In this document: in pieces, positions 12,501-24,500 of the stretch
Layout of the letters: each line of letters begins with the position of its first letter
Position numbering within the stretch: the first letter of the stretch is position 1
Assembly (NCBI GenBank): GCA_034509425.1
Contig: JAVTVJ010000001.1
Span: 10,497,501 to 10,561,500, forward strand
Direction of reading: 5' to 3'
DNA: 64,000 nucleotides
Source of the DNA: Eopsaltria australis
Taxonomy: Eukaryota > Chordata > Aves > Passeriformes > Petroicidae
The notes under the pieces: model-generated
What the model was told of the DNA's origin: nothing
The model's database searches: none
What the model saw: the letters and a program-made list of their open reading frames with translations, nothing else
Position numbers and translations under genes: made by a program

Positions 12501-15500
12501 TACTGTGCAGTGTTCAGGGAAAATCTTACGGTGCTTTACAAGCTTTGTGTCACTAGTAATGGAAGGCCAACAGCAACTAAATTGCAAGAGGCTGAAGAAC
12601 TGCAGCAAAATACTTATTGTATGTGCTTTTATTTTCCAAGCTTACCTTTTTCTAAAAGATTCACTGACTATCTTAGCAGTGAAATGCGCCTGGCTTTTGT
12701 TTTCTTGATACTAAACATTGAACACGGGTAACAAAAAAAAGCAAGATGGAAAATGTGGCCGAGACAGACGGACTCCTCTGAAGAAGGCTTCTAATGAAAC
12801 CAAAAAGAGGAAAACTTGATGCAGATGTTATACAAACTGTGTTCTTGTCCTCTGTTTAAAGATGCCTCTGTCTTGGTATTTGTGGATGTTCTAAACTGGT
12901 TTTTATAGCTGGAAGCTGAAAGCAAATTTGAATCAGTAAGGGCAAAGGGCTCTCTGCGGTTAGTAGAACTCTGATAGGCAGTGCAGTGCCTTAAAGTTCA
13001 AAACCTTTTTTAGTCTTCTGCCCCCAGGAGTTGATGTTCCCCAGTTCCAAGTAAGTGTAGATGCTTGGAGGCCAAACTGATGGGTAAAGAATGTCAAATT
13101 ATTTTAAAGTACATCTAAGTTTATTTGCATCACATTCTCATGCCTTGTCTTGTTACTAAACAGATCAGACACCCCTTGATCTAGCCCAAGGTGCAGAAAT
13201 GAAACTGATACTGGCAGGTAAAACTGGAAAGGTAGGAACTTTTGTATCAATTTAAAATGCCAAGGCTGTATAGTGGAAGCTATTCCTATATGACCTTTCA
13301 TTTCTTTGCAGGTTATCAACAAACCCCTGAGACGATATGAAGGTCTCCTATGGAAGGTATGTCTTATTTCCTTTTCTAAAATAGCTTATAAGATATCAAA
13401 GTATATCAGTATGTCCTTTTTCTGTATTTCAGTAATAACTGATGAATGAAGGAATTTTTCAATAGTACATTTGCTAAATGGCTTGATTTAGTCTAATATA
13501 TATAGATGGGTTGTGGCTGGGTGAAGTGGTTACTAGATTCATGGCACCCTGATCTTAATCTCAATCCCTAAAATCTCTATATCTTGGTAATTTTTGTGGC
13601 AAAGCTTTGCTGTGATAAGATTTTTTTTCCTTGTCTGTGTGATGGGAAAATGCTTTTTGTTTTTTCTTTCCTTAATAGATTACTTTGATAATCTATGACT
13701 GATACATTGTCTTTAAGAAACTATTATTTTGCCATCATCTTCTGAAAATTTTAAAACTTAGTGGGAAGATGCCACTCAAAGAGTTTAAAGCTTGTTTTGC
13801 TGTGTTGCTCAAGTCAATTTATTTTCTCCTGTTAAAAGAATCTCTACATGAATGCCTTACTATGTTGCTTAATGAAATCTTTAAAGTTTTCTTTAGTGTA
13901 AGTTTTCCTATCTCACAATTGTAATATAAGGAACTATTCTTAAATGAGAATTGTGTACTAAAGCTTGAGAAAGATAAAATGTTGTAGTGGGATATCTCAA
14001 TGTGTTTTGTTTCTCATTTGATTTTATAAAATAGAATTGTGTGGTGAACAGCAATTCCTGTAATATTAAAAAATGCAACATTGTAATATTTCAATTCTTA
14101 CTGAATAGCAGGCTCAACTTTTATCTTTAGGTGGTTCCAAAAACAAGAGTCATGCTTCAATTGTAAAATATTCTCAGGTTGCTGTGATCATGAGGATATG
14201 CGGAATTGAAAAGGTTTTTATAATGTTTACTAGTTCTAAGTGTTGAGGAAGCTTCTCTGCCTGTCCATGCAGGAGTCACTCTGTCCATCACACTTCTTCC
14301 ATCAGAGACTTTTGACTGCTGGGACTGGGGCACCTTTGCAGTTGGTGGCTCCAGTGAGTCAATGGGTGCCAAGCTCAGCTCCCTAAGCTGACCACAGTCA
14401 GACAAGGTTTCCTGACCGGCTTGACCCTTGGTTTCCCATAGATGAATCTCAGATGTCTGGATCCTTACTTTAATTATGGTGCAATAACAAAATTGCAGCT
14501 TGAGCTGGTGCCTCTGTGGAGGTACCCGAACAAAGGAACCCCTGGGTTTTCTGCCCTTGCCATCTTAAGTGTGTGAAAGTCTGGGGTCTTCCTGCTGAGT
14601 CCATGGCTCCAGACACCACAAGTCCCTGTGCCCTTGGTGCTCAGCAAAGGGTCAGTGCCAGTTCGTGGTCTTTTGCCTCAGGCTCCTACCACCCAGAGCT
14701 CAACCTGCACCTCACACCGCAGCTGCACGCTGAGCTGTCTGCACTAAATGTATTCTGTTAAGCTTACCTGGTTTTTTTTTTTTTTGTTTTTTTGGTTTTT
14801 TTTTTGTAGAGCTCACGATTTTTTGGTTGGAGACTCTACTGGATAGTTCTAGAACATGGTGTCCTTTCCTGGTATCGGAGACAGTAAGTTCTGTGTTTAA
14901 ACTTCTGGAAAACAATTTAAGTATTTCCTGTCTTCACTAAATCTCTTCTTCTTTCAAAGAGCTGATGCAGTGAATAATGATCATCGTCAGGGATGCAAGC
15001 ATCTAACACAAGCTGTCTGCACGGTAGGAAGTGAAACATGTTGTAACTACTGAATTGTTTTCTTATGTTCCATTGTGTTCCATTCCTAGTTAATGAAAAC
15101 TTCCACTGGATTGGTAACCTGATCTTTGTTATAAAATAGGGTCGAAAGCTTGTGCTGTTGAAAGAAACGCTTGTTCTTGACAAGCAAAGTATTCTTTTAT
15201 GTAAAGAGGCCATAAAGCTCCCTCACTGCTTTCTAAAGTCTTGAAGATTTAGACACACAAGGCATCCTGAAAGCAGACCGGGTCAGTTTGAAGCATGTGA
15301 TCTGAAATAGCCAAAGCTCCAGTTCCTCCTTAGCTGTCCCTGGCTACTTGTGACTGATTGTGTAACTTTAGCTAATCTCAGTTGAAAGACTAATCGATCT
15401 TGAGGGTGACTTTTGGAATATTTCCCTGATTTCTCTTATGCTTGTGGGAATCCATTCTGGGAGGGCTGAACAGAGAAAACAAAGGTCACGTGTCATTTAT

Positions 15501-18500
15501 AATGCCCAGGAAGATGAAGTGCTTAAGAAAAATGCATTTAAGATCATTTCCATATTTCTATAACTGCCCTATCCTAGTTTAGCACCACAAGTTCTGCTAA
15601 ACTGCGCTTATATAGGTACACTCATATTGTATGGAAAAGTTACTCTTGCTTTTCAGTATCGATGAATTCCTTAATATTGGTGATCTTGAACCATTGCTGA
15701 GGTTTTGTCTGAATCAAGTGGTGCAAATAAATACAAATATAATATTTAGACATAAAGGACCTCAATATTACTGTTCTTGATGTAATGACACACTTCAGAA
15801 AACTGTTCTGACCACGGTTTTTGTAAATTACAATTACTTGGATCAAGACTGAGGCAAAAACTTCTGAGTTAAGCATAATTTATTACTTTTCTTACTCTTC
15901 ATTTTTTTTTCTGACTGATTCATTATACTAATTTTGTGTTTTCTCCACATTGCTCTAGGTAAAATCTACAGACAGTTGCTTCTTTTCTGTCAGATGTTTT
16001 GATGACACTGTTCATCGTTTCAAGATTCCTAAAAATAGCCTTCCTTCTCAAACTAGAGAGGTAATAATGACTCTTTATCAAAAGCATTAAAATACAGTAA
16101 CTTCTGTAATTAATAATTTGCATACTACTTGCTATGGATGCATTAATAGCAGCATGATTCATATCTTGTTCATCAGGACTTGGTAGCTTAAGTGCAGATA
16201 TTAAATCTTTTAGCATGGTTATAGATTAAACAACAAAAAATTGGCCCCAGAAAAATTTATTTTCTTTAAAATAAGTGCTACCTTGTTTTCCAGCTCTCTG
16301 CCTGTATAATGCCATTATCTAACTTCCTGGTTTTCATTAACTTCTCCATGTGGTAAATTTCTATTGCAACCTCATTCTGTTGCACTTTCATAGTTCATTA
16401 TCCCAAAAAAAAAGAATGCTTAATGGTATATTCTACTCTTAACCATATTCCCAGATGACCTAATAAATTATATTTTCTATAAAGGTGGCTCTGAAACAAG
16501 AGAAGTTCTTTTTAGGGCTATTTGTAGTTTATTCACTGTTGTACTTCTACAGGTGTACTAACTAGAGATGGAGTTGGGGTGGAGGCAACTGGAGTGCTGT
16601 GTCCAGTTCTGGGCTCCTCACAACAAGAGAGATATGAACATATTAATGAGAACCTAATAAAAGGCCATTAAGGTGATTGAAGGGACCACAGCATCACTTT
16701 TACTAGGAAAAGCTGAGAGAGCTGTGATTGCTCAGTTTGGAGAAGGGGGGAGGCTCAGGAAATCTTGTCTATGTATGTGAATGCCTGAGGAGAGGTGCAA
16801 AGAGGGACAGAGCTAGGCTCTTTTCAGTGGTGCCTGGTGACAGGACCGGAAGCAATGGGCACAAACTGAAGCACAGGGATTTCTCTCTGAACATAAGAAA
16901 AACATGTGAGGGTGTACATGCACTGGCACAGGGTGCCCAGAGCAGTTGGGAAATCTCCATCCTTGAAGATTTTCAAAACCCATCAGGATGTCCTGGCTGA
17001 CCAGCTCTAAGTGAGCCTTCTTGAGCAGAGGAATTGGAGTGGATGACCTTCAGAGATCCCTGCCAGCCTCTGCCGCTCTGTGATCCAATGAACAGGATAA
17101 AAATCTGCTTCTTAATTACGATAGTGCTTGAGGTTTTGTGCACAGAGTTTGTCATGCATAAGAGGGCGGACTTTGTCACAGGGACCTTGCTGTCTGAACA
17201 GAAACCCAAAGATACAAAATATATTCCCTGCAGTCTTTCAATTGATAAGATTTTTTTATGTGAGCTTGGATAGACTGAGGGGTGGGTTACATTTGTGATT
17301 AAGGGTTAGTAGGGTAAGTCTGTGGTACTCTGCCCCCAGAGTATTTCATTTGCAATACATGTTACATTTTCTAACAATCTATTTCTTGTCTATTGAGATG
17401 TCTCATTTTACTAATGACTATCTTATTCATATAATGAGAAAATTTTGTTGTTCTGCTTACATGATACTGTGTTTTGGGGATGACCTTTGAAATATTTACT
17501 AACTCTGTTTTTTCCTTTCCAGAGTTGGCTGGAAGCAATAGAAGACCACTCTGCATATAGCACTCATTACTGCACACAGGAACAGCTGAGCAGTGATGAT
17601 GAAGATGATGCAGTATCTGTTACAGACCTACAGGACACTCTGAAAGTATGTACTGAATACTTACTTGGCTCATGCATCTGGGCAGTTGCAGATTAGTATT
17701 GTTTAGTCTTGAAATACTCCAGTGTACCTTTGACTGAAAGTGGTGGTTCCTCTCATGGATTCATAAATGCTGCTTGTGTTTGCATTGCTTGCTGTCATGT
17801 ATTCTTGCTCAGACATGTGGCTACAATAGCATGTTTATCATAGCCACAGGTCCGTGATTTCACTTTTGCCAGAAGTACTAGAAGACAGAAAGCTGCTTGA
17901 TTGAGAGTTTCAGCCAGGAGAGGGAGCCTTGTGTACTGTACTTGTTATCCTCCAGTCTCAGTGTCACCAAAGCTAACCCACGTCAAGCTCTACCTCTATA
18001 GAACAGGCAATGAACTGTTTCAGAAATGATCTTTTATCACCTCAGATCACATCAGATGCTTTTCACAGTGACTGCTCATAACTACAATGGAAATGAGTAG
18101 TCTTAGGGAATTGTAGAATTCAGCCTGTGATTCTTGCTTTTTGCTATACATGTACTGCTAAAACCTTCTATTTTAAAGGAAAGTTGCAAAAGTCTTCATG
18201 TGGCGAAACTCCAAATAGCTTGTACCATTCCTTTTAGTACAAGAAGTTAAAGTAGCTCATGGCAGAGCAAAGGTGGGAGGATAACTGGCACTGGCAGTCC
18301 CCAGCAACCTATAGAAGATGGTATTATTTAATAGATAACGTACACTTGAAGCCCAGAAGACCAACTGCATCCTGGGTCACATCAAAAGCAGTGTCGCCAG
18401 CAGGGCAAGGGAGGCAATTCTGTCCCCCTAATCTTCCTTCATGAGACCCCACCTGGAGTGCTGCATCCTCTAGGTCCTCAGTGCAAAAAAAGATACAAAC

Positions 18501-21500
18501 CTGTTAGAGCAGGTCCAGAGGAGGGCACAAAGGTGATCACCAGCAATGAATGAACACCTCTGCTTTGAAGACAGGCTGAGAGAGCAGGAGAAGCAAAGGG
18601 TCCAGGGAGACCTCACTGCAGGCTTCCAGTTCTTACAGGGGCCTTAGAAAAAAGAGGGTGAGTGACTTTTTACACATGCCAACTGTTTAATAGTGATTAC
18701 ACACTAGATGTAGTGATAGGATAAGTGGGAAGAGTAGAGATTTTATTTAGATATTGGGAAGAAATTCTTTACTCAGAGAATGGTGAGGCACTGGAATAGC
18801 TTGCCCAGAGAAGCTATGGATGCCCTATCCCTGAAGCGTTCAAGGCCAGGTTGGATGGGGCTCTGAGCAACCTGGGCTAGTGGAAAGTGTCCCTGCCCAG
18901 GGACAGGGGGCTGGAACTAGATGATCATTAAGGTCCCTTCCAACGCAAGCCATTCTTATGGTTTTATTATAACTGTCTCCAGGTTTGAATGCAGGCTTGA
19001 AGTATGATCTTGGGGTTAGTTCCTTCATGTCACTGTACTTGCCATTTATCAGTTAACCTATGAATTTATTTACTTCATTTCCTCCGTAAGTTTCTCAAAG
19101 AACAAGCAATTGCTCTTCCTAGATTTTGGAGCTGTTCAATAAGGAATGAGGGAAAGAGCAAAAGTGGTACATACAACAAAGCTTTGGGGGTTGATTTACT
19201 ACATTAAATTAAACAAAGTCTGCTCAGCGATAAAATGTGCATGAATATTCTGTTTGTTTGTGTGTCTTTGAAGGTAGTTTAAGTAATTTGCTTCAGTTTT
19301 AATATATCAGTCTCTGGGCTGGGAGTCTTTGTTAAGATTTAATGCCATCCAAATTTTAAAATTCCACTGTAGTAAAGAAACATACACTTTCCTTAGAACA
19401 AGGCTCTTCTGAACTAGCTGTCCTTGTTGTCTTTCAGAAAGCACAAGCATGTCAACAAAGACTCAGTAAAGAGGTTTCAGACTTCCTTGCAATGGTTAAA
19501 TCTTTGGATTCTGCAAAAGGTAAAGATTATTCATTTAAAATGTAGTTTGTTACCAAGCAACTAATTTTTTCTTTTTAACAGGATGCTTTTATTTCCCCGA
19601 AATCAAATTTTCAGGATCTTGAAAATAGAGGACAGTTTTCCTCATGAAAAAAGATTCAAATAAAGTAGCATTATAGTAATTGCTAACAATTAAGATTTCA
19701 GATTTGGAAAAACAACTAAGAAGTATGCTGATTGAAAAGAAATTTTATTAGCAGCTGTAAATGCAGTGGAATTGCCTCTAGCTATAGTCCTTATTGAGTA
19801 GTATCATAAAAATATAACACAGGGGTCCGCTTTCAAGGTTTTTTTTTTAAAAAATCTGTACTTGGTAGCTTATTGCAGTGCATAAATGTCTCCTCACAGG
19901 TACAAAGAGCAGTGAAATCACAAAACTGTACAGAGAACTGGAGGCATGATATGATGGAGCATATTCCACAGATTTTGCCATGATTTTATGCCAGATTTGA
20001 ACTTCTCAGGCTTCATTTCAAGTTACAGTTCTTAACACGTACCTGGATTTTTGCAGTATAACTGCTAAAAAATATCACAGGCATCAAGATGTTGGAGATT
20101 TGTACTTGTTTTATTAAATGCTTGAAGCACGTACAGACGTTGTGCACGTATTAAACACACAAAGAAGTTCTGTAAGAGCATGTAACTATTGGTCCTTTGA
20201 GCCTGAGTTATATATTGTGGCTAAAATTGGAGCTCAGATTAGAGAAAAGTTGTTTGTCTATACAGATCCCTAGTCTGTAGTAGAATACCAGTTTTGAGAA
20301 GAAAAATTTATTTCATCCCTGTGTCTTTCCAAAAGGAGGCTAAAATACAGCTCTTTCTCCACATGCTACTGGGGTGAGTTACTCTGTGATGTTACCCTGC
20401 CTTTTTCATAAATTGAATTTTTACCTAATTTTTATTTCACAAGGAAAAGTAGCATTTAATAATACATATGAGTGTGAAGCTTTTGTAATTATTATTACAG
20501 TAAAACTGAATTTTTCACAAAAAAAACACCCAGTTTGAAAATTAGTATAAGGTAGATAAATTTCCTTTGGTAGACACAGAGGCAATTTTCCTGCCTCCAT
20601 CATGCTGACGTGAAGAACTAGTGAGGTTCTTTTTTAAGCAAGAAGAACATTTTTAAAAAGGAGATACACAACTTAAACAACCAAAACCCATAGTAAAGCA
20701 AAAGCAGATACTATCTCATTCCTAGAAACTGCTAGTCTTGGCCAACAGCAGTAAGTTCCTGTTTTCCTTCCAATGAGTGTTTGTAACTTGCTAGGTCAGT
20801 GAACTGTTTCTGGGTTCATGTGTAACTTCTGTAGGTCACAACAAAGACAGCTGCTGTAGTTCTCCCATTGCTGCGGTATCTTCAAAGTATTTGAATCCTT
20901 TTTCTCCAGAAGAATTCAAATTTCTGAGTTGGAAAGCCTTCTGTGTGGCATTTTCCCTTAAAACATTTGAGTAATATAAAAATGCCTATGTTGGCACCTG
21001 ATATTTAAAATTCTGTCCCTAACTGTTTCAACATGCTATTCTGAGTCCAGTTATTTTTGAGATTTATGCGTCTTGTATATTACAGATAAAGATGTCTCCT
21101 GCTCCTGCACTCAGTGTCCTGCCCCTCCTTCTGGAGGCACTAGCTGTTCTTAATAGCTGCTGTTAGACTCAATTCGAGTCAGTGGTGAGCTCTGGTATCA
21201 GAGACCACAATTAGTGTGTGGATATGTACTGTATGTCCTGCATAAGCAAAGTGAGTTCAAAAATAAATTCAGGAACTGTTACTGATAGGCCTCTTAATCT
21301 TCAGTGGTGTGACATCAGCTTGAAGCACCTGTGTTACTAAATGGTGTCAACTGATCCTGAAGTCTGCAGGCACTAAATGTTGCAATTATTTTAATTGCAA
21401 CTACTACACTTCCTGAGAAAATGGCTTACTTGATTTCTGAGGAGTTGCTGCACATGACAAAACTTCAGAGATTGACTCAAATAATTTCTATCAGCTGATT

Positions 21501-24500
21501 GAGTTACCATGATTTCCTGCTGGTTCTAGACATGCAGTCCCTTCTATAAATGGTCATAGAAGTCAGGATGTGAAGTGACAAGCTGTACTACTTACAGATG
21601 AGTCCATGAAAATAAGATCTTCCCCTTTAATTGCCTGTAGTTACAACCCCATCTATTTTTTTCAAACCTAAATTTGCAGCTGCACTGAGCACTGTGGTAG
21701 GCTTTTTCCCTTCTATATAATACATGGAAGAAGACAAAAAAGAGCTATATTTTTCATTTTTATTTATATTTAACCAGTGCATAATCCTTTTTATTTAAGT
21801 TCTGTCACCTGGAGCTTTAAAATCTAGAAAATGGTTAAATGGAGATTGTTGCGGGTCCCTTTTCCAGTGTCTTGCTGCCATGGTTTACTGCCTCTGCTTT
21901 CTAAGCCATGCTGAAAGAGAAACTTGATCTATTCATGTGCCTCTTATACCACTACACGGGAAAGGATGCAAAAAAATCCCCTCCCACAGATCTTTCAATG
22001 CAACAGCCTTCCTGTAGAATGTAAATGTTATGTCTGTATTACTTAGAGGAAAAAATAATTAAAAGAATCCTGTAGTTTCCAATGTCCCTCTAACATTACT
22101 AATGTTTTTGTGCTTTCAGGAATATCTTCTCCCCTCCTGCAGAAAGTTGATGTGGTCTCTGAAGTATCCCAGGAAACATGTGAGGCTCTGGCTGAGTGCC
22201 TCAACCTATTCACAAAGCAAGAAGGGGTATGTATTGTGCTGCGTGGGTCTAGAAAAGGTTGAACAGCTTAGCATATTTGCCTTGTTCCCTGCTTACCTGT
22301 TACAAAAATAAATACACAAACCCATACAACTTTATGTTGTTGCTAAGCTGTCCTTTTGCATAATGATTGAGAAGAAAATTCATGCTTCTAGAGAATGAGT
22401 AGGTATATGCCTCTACAAACGGATGTCTTAGTACTTGAATGTTCAGAGAAGAGACATTTTGGTTACAAGCTACTGCTTGCAATGTTCAAACCGAATGCTT
22501 GAATTCAATAAAGCTGTTGCTTTGCTGATTTGAAGGTCAAAATATTGAGAAAACTAGTTTTCAAATTTTTTTGTAATTTTTATTAGCTAACTGAAGTGTT
22601 GAGCAATATTGCTTCTGAATTTATTTTTCAGACCATGTGCTTAGTGGGTGTGCAAATGCTATTTGTTGAATTTCTGGCTTTCCCAGTAACAAATGTCTTG
22701 CGTAGTGTTAAACATAACGCAAACACTTAAATTTGGGAATATATGTCAAATTCACTAGTTCCTGGAGTAGGAGGACTGATATCGTTCTTCCTTCTTCAAG
22801 ATGCCCTAGTACCATGCAATAAACTTGTCTTCCTGTACTGTAGTAATTATAATCCCTGGGTTAGGCTCTTGTTGTCATCAGTAAGCTATGTTTCAAAATT
22901 AGGTTTGTGTTGGTGCTGTTAGTCTTCCAGTTATTTAACAGTGAGCTACGAACACTGGCTCCATTGTCTAGGTTTGGGTTTTTTCATTCCTTTCCAAGTC
23001 CTTTGTCTCTAGTCACGAGTCTTTTAGACTTACTGAAGTTCTAGCAGAGTGGAACAAGCATTGCTTTTTTTTTACATTGAGTTTTTTTCCTTAAGAAAGT
23101 CTGATATTAAAGTTGCCAGCTTCGTTTGGGGAGGAGGGGGAAATTGTTACAACAGTGGGTGTATGGTGTTAGTTAGTATTCCTTAATTGTGTTGGCATCT
23201 TGCTTCAAGCCAGACTAAAATAGCTTTCCAGAGTGGAGTATGGGAAAACATATGGTGAAATTGTAATTTCACCTTACTTGAACTTGAATAGTCTCAGTAG
23301 GTGTAATAGGGGCCTTTTTTAATCTGGGAGCACATAGATTTGGGCACAGAGGGATAGGCTGAGGTGTGAAGTTGATTTTCCACCATAGTTAGTGAAATCA
23401 GCCGGTCATGACAGGGAGAAGATGTGATCCTGGAGAGATTTTTGTCTTGGTATTTTTAAACTTCAGACTACTGAGTTCAGGAATATAGTGCAGACTTTTA
23501 AAGATGCCATAAGATGCATAAGGGAAATTACAGCTGCAGTCTCTTCCTAAGACTTGCAGTTTTCCAAGAAGCTACATTCATTGATCATAACTGTTTTTAA
23601 ACCCACAGCATTTGACTTTATTGCCCTTTATAAGTCAGGCCCCTGTTCTTTGCTGTTCAGTGTTGATTTCTAGACTGTAGTTTTGTTGGTATTTGAAAAG
23701 CAATATATATAACCTTGCAACTGTGTTGTGCATGTCCCATGAAATCTGATTATCTCTAGAATTAACGTTTTCTCAAGCCTGGTCCTTTTTTATCTTGCCT
23801 CTTTAAGGAGAATTCTTTTTCCCTCTAATTTAAATTGTCAGCATACCAGAAGCTACTGCTTGACTAATGAGAAGAGGCTCCTCACTTCAGTAAGGATAAC
23901 CACAGTGAAAGCACTTTCGGCTCTCTAGAAAAAACTTTATTTAGTGTTACTTATCCCTGTGCTTAGGCAATTGTAGCACAATCGCGCAGTGTGCAGATGA
24001 AATTGCTAACGCAGCACTAAAATAGACAGCTTCAGCCGTCTTCCACTTGCGCTAGAAATGGTGCATGAGCGTGATCTCCGATCGCTCCATCTGTCCGCTG
24101 CTTCTGCCTCTCCCGGTGCCGCCGTGCGGGGCTCGTTGTGCGCGGTGCGGCGGGGACGCTCCGAGCGGAGGGGCCCCGCGCTGGCCGCCACCGCGCCGGG
24201 AAAGGCGTGACCTCCCCGCTCCGCACGGCGGGAGCGGCTGTGACGCCGCAGAGCCGGGAGCGGAGGGTGGGGGGAGCTTCCAAAAATAACCCACTGCAGC
24301 GGGGCTCCGTGCGGGGCGGCCCCGGAGGGCTCGGGAGCCCTACACGCTGCGGGGCCGCCCCCGGGAGCAGCTGCGCTGAGCGCTGGGCAGCGCTCCTGCC
24401 TCGGCGGCGGGGCGGGGGCGCGGCAGGGGCGGGCGCGCTCGGTCTGTCAGACCATTTTTAGCCGGGCTGGGAGCCGGCGTGACCGCCCCGCCGTTCCGGG

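Larger units (their letters stand above)
13357..14809 (+). other. OSBPL1A: intron 8 with LTR-like block and poly-T
   Basis: 1.45 kb. Its first half is AT-rich. 14162-14740 is a GC-richer block resembling a retroviral LTR (listed separately). The acceptor is preceded by an interrupted poly-T tract at 14772-14805. Confidence 0.7.

Noticed and set aside
16728..17000. 90-codon ORF on the + strand
   Set aside because: It is inside a 5'-truncated CR1 copy, in the non-autonomous 3' part.
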